Shown here piece after piece: positions 9,246 through 17,750 of a stretch of 64,000 bases of DNA. The position numbers and the translations under genes were made by a program. The notes beneath the pieces are model-generated. The model was given only the letters and a program-made list of their open reading frames with translations, was not told the DNA's origin and did no database searches. The DNA lies in the NCBI RefSeq assembly GCF_041200145.1, contig NZ_CP165734.1, forward strand, positions 3,038,001 through 3,102,000. Direction: 5' to 3'. Position 1 is the stretch's first letter. Each line of letters starts with the position of its first letter. The stretch is from Bradyrhizobium sp. LLZ17 (GTDB lineage: Bacteria; Pseudomonadota; Alphaproteobacteria; Rhizobiales; Xanthobacteraceae).

Positions 9246-9877
9246 TTGAGTTACGCGGTCAAGGAAATCTTCCTGACCCTGCAAGGCGAAGGCGCCCACG
9301 CGGGGCGCGCCGCCGTGTTCTGCCGTTTTGCCGGCTGCAATCCTGGAGCGGCCGGGAGGCCGATCGCGACGACGCGACTTGCAAATTCTGCGACACGGAT
9401 TTCGTCGGCACGGATGGCACGCTTGGCGGACGCTACGGCTCGGCCGCGGACCTCGCCGAGACCATCGCCGCGCAATGGACCGGATCGGCCGTGAACCGCT
9501 ATGTGGTGCTGACCGGCGGCGAGCCGCTGTTGCAGGTCGACACCGAACTGGTCGCGGCGCTCCACGCCCGCGGCTTCGAGATCGGGGTCGAGACCAACGG
9601 CACGGTCGCGCCGCCGGACGGGCTCGACTGGATCTGCGTCAGCCCCAAGGGCGGCAGCGAACTGGTGCTGCGCCATGGCCACGAGCTGAAGCTGGTCTAT
9701 CCGCAGGCGCTCGCTACGCCGGAGACTTTCGAGGGCCTCGCCTTCGAACGCTTCTCGCTCCAGCCGATGGACGGGCCGGATGTCGCCGAGAATACCGCAC
9801 GCGCGATCGACTATTGCCTGCGCCATCCGCAATGGCGGCTGAGCGTGCAGACGCATAAATCGCTCGGCATCAGATAG
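9246..9877 (+). CDS. queE: 7-carboxy-7-deazaguanine synthase (apparent frameshift)
   Basis: A radical-SAM enzyme forming 7-carboxy-7-deazaguanine from 6-carboxytetrahydropterin in queuosine synthesis. The TTG start at 9246 follows TAAGGAGAG. The frame reads MSYAVKEIFLTLQGEGAHAG up to FAGCN and then breaks at about 9341-9343. One added base restores LWSGREADRDDATCKFCDTDF, completing the proteobacterial QueE cluster pattern C-X14-C-X2-C, and leads into TGGEPLLQ in the downstream frame. The corrected protein is about 210 residues. queD follows 17 bp later, so the two act in sequence. Probably a sequencing deletion. Confidence 0.9.
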
Positions 9878-9894
9878 GACGGGTTGACGGACAG

Positions 9895-10260
9895 ATGTGG
9901 GAATTGACGAAATCGTTTCGCTTCGAGGCGGCGCATTCGCTGTCGGGCACGACCTTTGGCGCTGACAGCGAAGAGATCCACGGCCACTCCTTCCGCGCCG
10001 AGGTGACCCTGCGCGGCACGCCGGATCCGGCGACCGGGATGCTGGTGGACCTCGGCGTGCTCCAGCGCGCCATCGAGGACGTGCGCGTGATGCTGGACCA
10101 CAAGTTCCTCAACAAGATCGAGGCGCTTGGGATCCCGACGCTGGAAAACCTCTCACGCTTTGTCTGGGAGCGGCTAGAGCATATCGGCAAGCTCACCCGC
10201 GTCAGCATTCACCGCGACAGTTGCAACGAGAGCTGCACCTATTACGGTCCGCAAGGATAG
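9895..10260 (+). CDS. queD: 6-carboxy-5,6,7,8-tetrahydropterin synthase
   Basis: A 121-residue QueD/PTPS family enzyme making 6-carboxytetrahydropterin from dihydroneopterin triphosphate, the substrate of QueE. The zinc-binding histidines are visible in FEAAHSLSG and IHGHSF, and the catalytic region includes LDHKFLN and TLENLSRFVWERL. Its position right after queE supports a queuosine precursor operon. A palindromic repeat follows. Confidence 0.93.
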   Translation: MWELTKSFRFEAAHSLSGTTFGADSEEIHGHSFRAEVTLRGTPDPATGMLVDLGVLQRAIEDVRVMLDHKFLNKIEALGIPTLENLSRFVWERLEHIGKLTRVSIHRDSCNESCTYYGPQG

Positions 10261-10274
10261 ACTTCGAGGATTTC

Positions 10275-10365
10275 GTAGGGTGGGCAAAGCGCAGCGTGCC
10301 CACCATTCAAGATCACGGTGAAAGATGGTGGGTACGGCGCAAGGGCGCCTTTGCCCACCCTACGG
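10275..10365. repeat. palindromic repeat CGTAGGGTGGGC / GCCCACCCTACG
   Basis: A roughly 90-bp imperfect palindrome between queD and hemF. The outer arms are perfectly complementary for 12 bp, and inner arms GTGCCCACCATT and AAGATGGTGGGTAC extend the stem. Related to the arms of the 12.6 and 13.3 kb repeats (GTAGGATGGGT). Confidence 0.65.
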
Positions 10366-10386
10366 CACTACGGTTGGGATTTGCAG

Positions 10387-11274
10387 ATGGACGTTTCAAT
10401 CATCGAAGACCGCAAAGCCCGCGCCCGCGCCTGGTTCGAATCCTTGCGCGACGACATCTGCGCGAGCTTCGAGCGGCTGGAGGATGACGCGCCGCAAAGC
10501 CTCTATCCCGGCGACGCCGGCCGGTTCAAACGCACGCCGTGGCAGCGTACCGATCATACCGGCGCGGCCGGCGGCGGCGGCGTGATGTCGATGATGTACG
10601 GCCGCCTGTTCGAGAAGGTCGGCGTGCATTGCTCGACCGTGCACGGCGAATTCGCGCCCGAGTTTCGCGCGCAGATCCCCGGCGCGGCGGACGATCCGCG
10701 GTTCTGGGCCTCCGGCATCTCGCTGATCGCTCACTTACGCAATCCGCACGTGCCGGCAGTCCACATGAACACGCGCTTCGTCGTCACCACCAAGGCCTGG
10801 TTCGGCGGCGGCGCCGACCTCACGCCGGTGCTCGATCGCCGCCGCACGCAGGACGACGCCGACACGATCGCCTTCCACGCCGCGATGAAGGACGCCTGTA
10901 CCGGACCGAACGGCGTTGCCGATTACGACAAGTACAAGACGTGGTGCGACGAGTATTTCTATCTGCCGCACCGGAAAGAGGCGCGCGGCGTCGGCGGCAT
11001 CTTCTACGACTGGCACGACAGCGGCGACTGGGACGCCGACCTCGCCTTCACCCAGGACGTCGGTCGCGCCTTCCTCAAGACCTATCCTGACATCGTGCGG
11101 CGCAATTTCGCAACCGCCTGGACCGCGGAGGATCGCGAGGAGCAGCTGGTTCGGCGCGGGCGTTATGTCGAGTTCAACCTGCTCTATGACCGCGGCACGA
11201 TTTTCGGACTCAAGACCGGCGGCAATGTCGACTCGATCCTGTCATCGCTGCCGCCGGAGGTGAAATGGCCATGA
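10387..11274 (+). CDS. hemF: oxygen-dependent coproporphyrinogen III oxidase
   Basis: A 295-residue cytoplasmic heme-biosynthesis enzyme that decarboxylates coproporphyrinogen III to protoporphyrinogen IX using O2. The family signatures are strong: [49 protein letters not shown] and [16 protein letters not shown]. The start at 10387 ([10 protein letters not shown]) is preferred over 10318 because the extra residues are translated from the palindromic repeat. The 3' end overlaps the HAD gene by ATGA. Confidence 0.95.
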   Translation: MDVSIIEDRKARARAWFESLRDDICASFERLEDDAPQSLYPGDAGRFKRTPWQRTDHTGAAGGGGVMSMMYGRLFEKVGVHCSTVHGEFAPEFRAQIPGAADDPRFWASGISLIAHLRNPHVPAVHMNTRFVVTTKAWFGGGADLTPVLDRRRTQDDADTIAFHAAMKDACTGPNGVADYDKYKTWCDEYFYLPHRKEARGVGGIFYDWHDSGDWDADLAFTQDVGRAFLKTYPDIVRRNFATAWTAEDREEQLVRRGRYVEFNLLYDRGTIFGLKTGGNVDSILSSLPPEVKWP

Positions 11275-12011
11275 GCGCGATCAAGCCGCTCCCCCGCGCC
11301 ATGCTGATCGACATGGACGACACCATCCTGTCGGCCTATGGCCGGCCCGAGATCGCCTGGAACACGATCGCCAACGAGTTCGCCGACGAGCTCGCGCCGC
11401 TGCCGCCGCGCGAGGTCGCAACGGCCGTGCTGGCCTTCGCGCGAAACTTCTGGGCCAATGCGGACGCCTCATGGCGGCTGAAGCTTGCCGAAGCCCGGCA
11501 TCTGACGGTCAAGGGCGGCTTTGCCGCGCTCGCCGCGGCTGGCCACCGCGCCCTGCCCGACGATCTCGCGATGCGCCTGGCCGATCGCTTCACCAGCTAT
11601 CGCGAAGAGGAGATGTTCGTCTTCCCCGGCGCGCATGATGCCATCGACAGGCTGAAGGCGCTCGGCGTCAAGCTCGCGCTGGTGACCAACGGCGCCGCCG
11701 TCACCCAGCGCGCCAAGGTCGAGCGATTCGAGCTGGCGCATCGTTTTCACCACATCCAGATCGAGGGCGAGCACGGCTTCGGCAAGCCGGAGGAGCGCGC
11801 CTATCTGCATGCGATGGACGCGCTCGGCGTCACCGCCGAAGACACCTGGATGATCGGCGACAATCTGGAATGGGAAGTCGTCACCCCGCAGCGCCTCGGC
11901 ATCTATGCGATCTGGATCGACGTGCATGGCGAGGGCCTGCCCGAGGGCTCGACCGTCCGGCCCGACCGCATCATCCGCTCGCTGACCGAACTGCTGCCGG
12001 GCGAGCCGTAA
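11271..12011 (+). CDS. HAD-superfamily hydrolase (class IA)
   Basis: About 246 residues with the HAD motifs in order: LIDMDDTIL (nucleophile and acid Asp), LVTNGAA (motif II), FGKPEERAY (motif III Lys) and [10 protein letters not shown] (motif IV). An alpha-helical cap lies between motifs I and II. The substrate is probably a small phosphate ester but cannot be assigned. The start at 11271 forms an ATGA overlap with the hemF stop, so the two are translationally coupled. Confidence 0.85.
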   Translation: MSAIKPLPRAMLIDMDDTILSAYGRPEIAWNTIANEFADELAPLPPREVATAVLAFARNFWANADASWRLKLAEARHLTVKGGFAALAAAGHRALPDDLAMRLADRFTSYREEEMFVFPGAHDAIDRLKALGVKLALVTNGAAVTQRAKVERFELAHRFHHIQIEGEHGFGKPEERAYLHAMDALGVTAEDTWMIGDNLEWEVVTPQRLGIYAIWIDVHGEGLPEGSTVRPDRIIRSLTELLPGEP

Positions 12012-12358
12012 CCAGGCGCGAACAAAAAAATCTCGAAAACAACCCCATGCACAGTAGACGGCTGCCGCAAATTCAACGGCTTGCGGATTTTGCGAAAAAC
12101 CTTTGACCTGTCGGGCAAAACAGGCGCATGATGTCATTGTCGCGGGGCATGGCCAAGAAAGCCCTTGCGCAATCGATCCAACAGGCGCACTTGCCTGACT
12201 CAGTGAAATCGCTCCGGCTTGAAACCGTGCCATCGGTGTTTCAACAGCCTGGCAGCGGATCCGCCTGCCGCAGCACATCCAGCAATCCAGCAGCCCGTGA
12301 TGGGCATGTCATGCCTGTTTGCTAGCCTCTCAAGTCAATCAACCCGAAAGGACCATCC
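12012..12358. other. non-coding spacer
   Basis: I see no gene here. The stretch contains an A-rich start (CAAAAAAATCTCG), a GTCGGGCAAAACAGG segment typical of rhizobial spacers, and the upstream region of the following YodC-like gene with AAAGGA just before its ATG. Confidence 0.5.
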
Positions 12359-12565
12359 ATGGAACTGAAAGCCGGCGATATCGTCATGCTGAAATCCGGC
12401 GGCCAGCCGCTCACCGTCGCAACCGTGAAGGGCGACGACGTGACCTGTCTCTGGATGGGCGCAGAAGGCGATTTGTTTCGCGAGACGCTGCCGCTCGCGG
12501 TGCTCGAACGCCTGGAAGTGGAAGACCTCGACGAAGACGAGGATGACGACGAAGACGAGGAATAG
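12359..12565 (+). CDS. YodC/DUF2158 family small protein
   Basis: A 68-residue protein. The first about 50 residues form the DUF2158 beta-barrel pattern: GDIVMLKSGGQPLTV then VTCLWM. The C-terminus is an acidic run of Asp/Glu (12 of the last 15 residues), which looks unstructured. Function is unknown; relatives are small cytoplasmic proteins. AAAGGA lies 8 bp before the ATG. It stands alone. Confidence 0.75.
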   Translation: MELKAGDIVMLKSGGQPLTVATVKGDDVTCLWMGAEGDLFRETLPLAVLERLEVEDLDEDEDDDEDEE

Positions 12566-12611
12566 GCACGGTTGAAGCCTGATTAGACCCGGAGTGCTCG
12601 GCTCCGGCGCA

Positions 12612-12968
12612 CCTGATGTCCGCTTGGTCCGCCAATCGCGGCGCATTAGCGGACATCGCTTGTCGCAAGTCCGTAGGATGGGTCATCGCGCGCCGCTACG
12701 GAGGCGGGTCGGCCAACCGACACGAACCAGCGTTTCATCGGGATCAGACATGGCAAACTCGTGCATCCCCCATGGTTTGTCTTCGGGTGATCGCTGAAAT
12801 TCGCGGGCCGCGGCGTCAACGTTCTCGAGATAGAGATAAAGGCCAAAAGGGTTTCAATTCTCGTCTACGCTGCCGCCCGGGCAAAGTTACGACGATACCC
12901 GTCATGATGAGGTGATTGCAGAAAAAGGCGATGGGTTTCGCAAGGGCTCAACCCATCCTACGGACTGC
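12612..12968. repeat. composite intergenic repeat, copy 1
   Basis: It begins CCTGATGTCCGCTT, continues with a CGCCAATC...GCGGACATCGCT inverted element and GTAGGATGGGT, and ends with CGTCATGATGAGGTG and GGGTTTCGCAAGGGCTCAACCCATCCTAC. The same blocks in the same order recur at 13301-13502, but with a shorter middle. No coding function seen. Confidence 0.65.
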
Positions 12969-13280
12969 ACTTCTTCTCCCGCGCCACGCCAGCGTAGCTT
13001 GTGCCGTGTGGCAGCCATGTCCGCAACGGTCGTCGGCTGTGAATCAAGCTTCCCCCACGGAAAAGATCCCTGGGTTGGATGTAGCGAATCCTCGGGCGGA
13101 CAAACCAGTGCATTTTTCTCGGCGACGTGCCGAGACAGTCTCACCTACAAGAACTACGTGGACTGCGTCGAGACCAAGGTGTTCCTGGGCGAGTATCGCA
13201 ACAGAGCCTACTGGTTTTGCAGCAGCCTCTCTGCTGGCAACAAGTTCAAAGTCGCCGAACTCAAGCGATCAAGACGCTAG
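12969..13280 (+). pseudogene. possible remnant of a small Cys-rich secreted-type ORF
   Basis: The frame ending at the TAG 13278-13280 contains TCRDSLTYKNYVDCVETKVF and YWFCSS, which read like genuine protein with three cysteines. The upstream part of the frame comes from the repeat and has no signal peptide or good start. I cannot name a family. It is bracketed by the two composite repeat copies. Confidence 0.25.
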
Positions 13281-13300
13281 CGCTACTCAACTCCGTCGCG

Positions 13301-13502
13301 CCTGATGTCCGCTTCACCGCCAATCACGGCGACAGCGGACATCGCTGAAGCCCGTAGGATGGGTGGAGCGCAGCGATACCCATCAAGGTCTCGCGCCATG
13401 CTCGCGGGTGTCGTCGGAATCGTTACGACGAGAACCCGTCATGATGAGGTGATGACGGAAGCGATGGGTTTCGCGAGGGCTCAACCCATCCTACAGGCTG
13501 CG
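13301..13502. repeat. composite intergenic repeat, copy 2
   Basis: Same order of blocks as copy 1: CCTGATGTCCGCTT, GCGGACATCGCT, CCGTAGGATGGGT, then TTACGACGAGAACCCGTCA, TGATGAGGTGATG and GGGCTCAACCCATCCTAC. It ends just before a small leftward gene. Confidence 0.65.
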
Positions 13503-13509
13503 CCGGGCA

Positions 13510-13731
13510 TCACGCACCGCCAATCGCCCTCGTGATCTTGCCGCTGCCGCCGCAATTGGGACAGGGAGACGCACCGATGCGTCCCTTGCCATGACATTCG
13601 GGACAGATGTCTTCGCCGGTGCCGGGTGTTCCGGGGCGGGCTTCGTCACCGGGATTGAGGGTCGCCTGGTTCGTTGAGGCCTGGGAAGCTGAACCGGTGT
13701 TCTGAGGGGTCGAAGGATCTGCGTTTGCCAT
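13510..13731 (-). CDS. small zinc-ribbon protein with DnaJ-type CxxCxGxG motifs
   Basis: A 73-residue protein. The N-terminal half is rich in Ser, Thr, Asn and Pro and probably disordered. The C-terminal half has CPECHGKGRIG and CPNCGGSGKI, two CxxCxGxG units like one zinc site of the DnaJ central domain. It might bind zinc and act as a small adaptor; no partner is evident. The start at 13731 has GGGAG 8 bp upstream. The same frame stays open leftward of the start but antisense to the TauE gene, which is chance. Confidence 0.7.
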   Translation of the reverse strand: MANADPSTPQNTGSASQASTNQATLNPGDEARPGTPGTGEDICPECHGKGRIGASPCPNCGGSGKITRAIGGA

Positions 13732-13859
13732 TTGCATCTCCCTGGTCGACCGCAAACGCGCTTCACCGACGGAAGTTGCTAATGGTGATATCCGACGCGG
13801 TAGTCCGGAACGAGGTTCGATCCCCGGTCCACGCGCGAATGCCTTCCGGGCCGGGTCAT

Positions 13860-14630
13860 CTACGCGATGAGTTGCCTCACCGCAGCCGAGATCATCACCA
13901 ACCCGCCGGTGATCACCGCAACATCGAGGATCGCCGTGTGGATGTGCACCGGCATGCGCTCGACGAACGCCTTGGCGAGGAATGCGCCGGGGATGGCGAT
14001 GGCCCCGATCAGCAGCGCGAAGGCGAGCACCTGCGCGGTGACGGCGCCGGCGAGGCCGAACACCGAGATCTTGATGAGGCCGGTGCCGAGCGAGATCATT
14101 GCATCCGTGGCGATCACGGCGGCGCCTTCGAGGCCCGCGGCCATCAGCAGCGAGAGCAGGATCACGCCGGAACCGGACGTGCCGCCCACCAGCACCCCGT
14201 AGCCGACCGAGCCTGCCGCCAGACCAGTGTCGCCGATCTTGACTTGGCGGCGGCGGAGCACGCGGCGCAGCGGCACGCTCAGGATCAGCATGGTGCCGAT
14301 AACCAGCGCCGCGCCGGCATTGCTCAGCCGCGTATAGCCGTAGGCGCCGAGCGCGGTGGTCAGCGCCGCGCAGGCGAGCACGATCAGTGCGCGGCGGCGG
14401 TCGGCATAGCGGAGATAGGCAATCGCACGGCTCGAATTGGTGAAGATCGCGGAGATCGCGATGATCGGCACCACGGGTTCGGCGCCGACCAGCGGCACCA
14501 GCACCAGCGGCATCAGCGCGCCGGTCCCGTAGCCGGCCAGACCACCAATGATCGATGCGAACAACGCCATCAACGCGACCAGCAGCAGCTGAAACAGCGA
14601 GATGTCGGCGAAGCCCGAGACGATGGTCAA
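13860..14630 (-). CDS. TauE/SafE-family sulfite/anion exporter-like permease
   Basis: A 256-residue membrane protein with about 7-8 predicted spans and the duplicated TauE/SafE layout. Gly-rich segments such as GGLAGYGTGALMPLVLVPL and GGTSGSGVILLSLLMAAGL fit the family. Members export sulfite, sulfoacetate or related organosulfur anions, but the substrate here is unknown. The start ATG overlaps the cca stop (ATGA), so it is the last gene of the DUF1285-Nudix-DUF6111-cca operon. Confidence 0.8.
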   Translation of the reverse strand: MTIVSGFADISLFQLLLVALMALFASIIGGLAGYGTGALMPLVLVPLVGAEPVVPIIAISAIFTNSSRAIAYLRYADRRRALIVLACAALTTALGAYGYTRLSNAGAALVIGTMLILSVPLRRVLRRRQVKIGDTGLAAGSVGYGVLVGGTSGSGVILLSLLMAAGLEGAAVIATDAMISLGTGLIKISVFGLAGAVTAQVLAFALLIGAIAIPGAFLAKAFVERMPVHIHTAILDVAVITGGLVMISAAVRQLIA

Positions 14631-15883
14631 TGTTTCTGATCGCGCCTGATGCGTGCCGCAGCTTGATCTGCGATGGAAGCGAGTGCGGCTTCATCTAGTG
14701 GAAAATCGGCGGCGAGCCAAGCGTCCTCGGCGAGGGTCAACACATGTCCGAGCGCCGGCCCCTCGGCCATGCCGCGCGCGATGAAATCGGCGGCTTTCAG
14801 CGGGAATTTCGGCGCGGTCCAGCGCTGCGGCAGCTCGGCCAGCGCGCGCCAGCGCGACGATGTCACGTCGCCGCCTTTCCTCGCCCAGCCCAGCAGCACG
14901 CGATCGTGATAGCGCTCCGGCCCGAGCCGGTAGAGCAGCCGCCGCGCGCTGGCCTCGTCCTTGGTGGCGAAGCGCCACCAGCGGTGCCCCATCGAATCCA
15001 GCGCCTTGGCCTCATTGTTGGAGAGCCGCAAGCGCGCGGCGACGCGTTTTGCATCCTCGGTCACGGCCACCGTCAGCGCGGCGAGCCGACGGGTTACGCT
15101 CGCGGGCAGGCCGAGCGCGCGCTCGATCGCGATCATCGCCGACAACGGTCCGGTATAGACGACGCCGCCGATCAGCGCTTGCAGCAAGCCGGCATCGGCC
15201 ATCGCCAGCGCGGCGCTCGATGCGCCGCCGGCGACCAGCAATTTCAGCATCTCCATGCGCACCCGCTCGGCCGACAGGGTCGCGAGGCCGGCGCGGCCAC
15301 GGATGCAGGCAAGGTAGCCGGCGCGGTCGGGCTCGCCGGCACCGAAGGCGGCGTGGATGCGGAAGAAGCGCAGGATGCGCAGGTAATCTTCAGTGATGCG
15401 CTGATCGGCATCGCCGATGAAGCGCACACGCCGCGCTCGCGCATCCGCGACGCCGCCGACATAGTCGTAGACGACGCCGCCCGCATCGACCGACAACCCG
15501 TTCATGGTGAAGTCGCGGCGCTCGGCGTCCTTGACCCAGTCGCGGCCGAAGGCGACGCGCGCCTTGCGGCCGAAGGTTTCGGTGTCCTCGCGCAGCGTGG
15601 TGACCTCGTAGGGCTGGCTGTCGATCACGAGCGTGATGGTGCCGTGGTCGATGCCGGTCGGCACGCTCTTGATGCCGGCGCTCTTTGCGCGCCGCATCAC
15701 CTCCTCCGGCAATGCCGTGGTCGCGATGTCGATGTCGCCCGGCGCGAGATCGAGCAGCGCGTTACGGACGGCGCCGCCGACCACGCGCGCCTCCTCACCG
15801 TCCACATTGAGAATTTGCAGGACGCGCGCGGTCCCGCCTGAGATCAGCCAGGGCGCTTGCGCAAGGATCGGCTCCGCGCTCAT
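14627..15883 (-). CDS. cca: CCA tRNA nucleotidyltransferase / poly(A) polymerase family
   Basis: A 418-residue class II nucleotidyltransferase that adds or repairs CCA at tRNA 3' ends. The head domain contains RVVGGAVRNALL and GDIDIATTALPEEV with the catalytic Asp pair, followed by DFTMNGLSVD and a neck with RILRFFRIHAAFG. The start at 15883 (MSAEPILAQ) is chosen because the longer frame upstream is antisense to DUF6111. It sits between a small membrane protein and a TauE permease in a tight leftward operon. Confidence 0.9.
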   Translation of the reverse strand: MSAEPILAQAPWLISGGTARVLQILNVDGEEARVVGGAVRNALLDLAPGDIDIATTALPEEVMRRAKSAGIKSVPTGIDHGTITLVIDSQPYEVTTLREDTETFGRKARVAFGRDWVKDAERRDFTMNGLSVDAGGVVYDYVGGVADARARRVRFIGDADQRITEDYLRILRFFRIHAAFGAGEPDRAGYLACIRGRAGLATLSAERVRMEMLKLLVAGGASSAALAMADAGLLQALIGGVVYTGPLSAMIAIERALGLPASVTRRLAALTVAVTEDAKRVAARLRLSNNEAKALDSMGHRWWRFATKDEASARRLLYRLGPERYHDRVLLGWARKGGDVTSSRWRALAELPQRWTAPKFPLKAADFIARGMAEGPALGHVLTLAEDAWLAADFPLDEAALASIADQAAARIRRDQKH

Positions 15884-15893
15884 CATCCCGCCT

Positions 15894-16157
15894 TTATTTT
15901 TCGGTGCCCGGCACGAGCTTGCCGTTGACGACATGGGCGGGAACGTAGGTCGAATTCGGCGCGGCGCCGGAGAAATGCGCAAACCCGATCAGCCCCGCGA
16001 TCACCAGCACCAGGGCCGCCAGGGCCAGGCGCGCGACGATGGTGGTCGGCCAGGACGATTGCACGAACAGGCCGGTACGCGTCGCGGCCAGGAACAGCGC
16101 ATAGACGGCAAAGGGAATGAGAAAGATTCCGATCTCGGTCAGGACCGGCCGGATCAT
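15894..16157 (-). CDS. DUF6111-like small membrane protein
   Basis: An 87-residue protein with two hydrophobic spans (IGIFLIPFAVYALFLAAT and LALAALVLVIAGLIGFAHF) and a short polar tail HVVNGKLVPG. It resembles the DUF6111 proteins found next to cca in Rhizobiales. Its ATG overlaps the Nudix gene stop by 4 bp. Function unknown. Confidence 0.7.
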   Translation of the reverse strand: MIRPVLTEIGIFLIPFAVYALFLAATRTGLFVQSSWPTTIVARLALAALVLVIAGLIGFAHFSGAAPNSTYVPAHVVNGKLVPGTEK

Positions 16158-16825
16158 GACGAATAAATCCGCTCATAAAGCACGCGCAGCATGCCGGCCG
16201 TCGCACCCCAGATGTAGCGCTCGGCAAACGGCATCGCATAATAGGACCGCTCCATGCCGCGGAATTCCTTGCTGTGCACCTGGTGGTTGGCCGGGTTCAT
16301 CAGGAAGGATAGCGGCACCTCGAACGCGTCATCAACCTCGGAATGGTTGATCGTGAGCTGAAAGCCCGGCCGCACCCTCGCAACCGTCGGCAGGATGCGG
16401 AAGCCGAACCCGGTGCCGTAGAGATCGAGATAGCCGATCGGCTCGACGAAATCGCGCGACAGGCCGACCTCCTCCTCCGCCTCGCGCAAGGCCGCATCGA
16501 GCGGGGAGGTGTCGGTCGCGTCGATCTTGCCGCCGGGAAACGCGATCTGGCCGGCATGGTCGTTGAGATGCGCGGAGCGCTGCGTCAGCAAGATCGTCGG
16601 GTCGGGATGGTCGACCACCGCGATCAGCACCGCGGCCGGCCGCACCGGCTGCTCGCGCGCGATGATCTCGAGCATCTTGTCGGTGCCCGGATCGCCCGAA
16701 GCCGGAATGATGTTGGGATCATAGAGGCCGGGCGGAACGTCGAAGCCGAGCCGCTCCCTGGAGCGGGCAAAGAATTCAGCCGCTCCGGCCGCGACAGACT
16801 CGGTCTTCAAGACAGGCTTGTTCAA
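16154..16825 (-). CDS. CoA pyrophosphatase-like Nudix hydrolase
   Basis: A 223-residue protein from a TTG at 16825. It has the CoA-pyrophosphatase signature LLTQRSAHLNDHAGQIAFPG just ahead of the Nudix box (GGKIDATDTSP then ALREAEEEVGL). Such enzymes hydrolyse CoA or acyl-CoA to phosphopantetheine and 3',5'-ADP. As written, the frame is joined without a stop to the upstream DUF1285 frame, but the DUF1285 stop TGA (16824-16822) overlaps this TTG start, so two separate genes are more likely. Confidence 0.85.
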   Translation of the reverse strand: MNKPVLKTESVAAGAAEFFARSRERLGFDVPPGLYDPNIIPASGDPGTDKMLEIIAREQPVRPAAVLIAVVDHPDPTILLTQRSAHLNDHAGQIAFPGGKIDATDTSPLDAALREAEEEVGLSRDFVEPIGYLDLYGTGFGFRILPTVARVRPGFQLTINHSEVDDAFEVPLSFLMNPANHQVHSKEFRGMERSYYAMPFAERYIWGATAGMLRVLYERIYSS

Positions 16826-17434
16826 AGCGCGGCCCTCACCTGCTCCGCATCGGCCATGGCGAAGAATTCGCCGGCCGATCTCGACGCCGAACATCGGCTG
16901 GCCATCGACCATCCGCTCCTCGCCCATGTCAACCAGATCGTAATAGAGCGCGCGGGTGACCTTGGCCCAGAGATCGGCGCGCACGTGCAGATAGGGCGTC
17001 AGCCCGCCGTCCCTGGCCTGTTCGAAACGCAGCCGGTGCGCGGCATCGCAGGTGACCCAGTCGTCGACATTGGTGCGGAAGCGGAGCACGCGACGGCTGT
17101 CCTCGCCGTCCTTCTGCATCTCGACCGCCATGAACGGCGCATCGTCGACGCGGATGCCGACCTTCTCCACCGGCGTGACGAGGAAATGCTTGTCGCCTTC
17201 GCGCTTCAAAATCGTCGAGAACAGGCGAACCAGCGCAGGCCGGCCGATTGGCGTGCCCAGATAGAACCATGTACCGTCGTTGGCGATTCGCATGTCGAGA
17301 TCGCCGCAAAACGGCGGATTCCACAGATGCACCGGCGGCAGTCCTTTTTTGGCGCCTTCGGCACTGGCAGCAGTTTTGGCGGCGGCAGTCAGCCCGTCGA
17401 GAGCACGATCGGTGCCCTGCCCTTGGTTCGCCAT
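16822..17434 (-). CDS. DUF1285 family protein (apparent frameshift near its end)
   Basis: About 203 residues. PPVHLWNPPFCGDLDMRIAN and WFYLGTPIGRPALVRLFSTI match the start of DUF1285 proteins, and GERMVDGQPMFGVEI-like text (EERMVDGQPMFGVEIG) lies near the end. At 16871-16877 an extra base (or loss of two) shifts the frame; the alternative reading ends EFFAMADAEQVRAAL plus stop, the expected terminus. Function is unknown. First gene of the leftward operon; start taken at 17434 (MANQGQG), with 17455 and 17479 as alternatives. Confidence 0.8.
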
Positions 17435-17472
17435 GGTTTGCCCTGAGTTTGTCATTTCGCACGATGGGTCAT

Positions 17473-17489
17473 TTGGCACGATTGGTGCA
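17473..17489 (+). promoter_or_regulatory. candidate sigma-54 promoter
   Basis: TTGGCACG-N4-GTGCA keeps the invariant GG and GC ten bases apart and matches the -24/-12 consensus at all but one core position. It points towards the MoxR operon, with a predicted start near 17501 and a 250-base leader. It could equally be chance; no enhancer-binding protein gene is adjacent. Confidence 0.35.
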
Positions 17490-17750
17490 GGTCTGAATTG
17501 TAAGTCTACGTTGTATGTCGGTGCGTGGTTCCACCCCGCATTAGTCCGGTGTGGAGTTCGCCACTTCGTGATGCCCTACATATCCCCAAGCCGATAAGGT
17601 GGGGATAGGTTAATTCAACGAATACATGGCCTTCCTGCAAGTCTAGCATAGGGCCCATGAGATCGCGTCACGACAAAGTCACGGGATGACGTGACGACAG
17701 ATGATCTGACGACGCAAGATAGCCGCATGGCAGGCTTAAGGAGCTGACGG

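Noticed and set aside
12612..13502. Composite transposon or insertion sequence
   Set aside because: No transposase frame, no terminal inverted repeats at the outer ends and no target-site duplication could be seen; recorded only as composite repeats.
13738..14694. N-terminal extension of the small zinc-ribbon gene into the TauE region
   Set aside because: The extension is the same-strand alternative frame of the TauE gene, Arg-rich and without homology; a good ribosome-binding site lies right before 13731.
16154..17479. A natural 441-residue fusion of DUF1285 and a Nudix CoA pyrophosphatase
   Set aside because: The other frame supplies the proper DUF1285 end and a stop that overlaps the Nudix start, so a +1 base change explains the fusion better.
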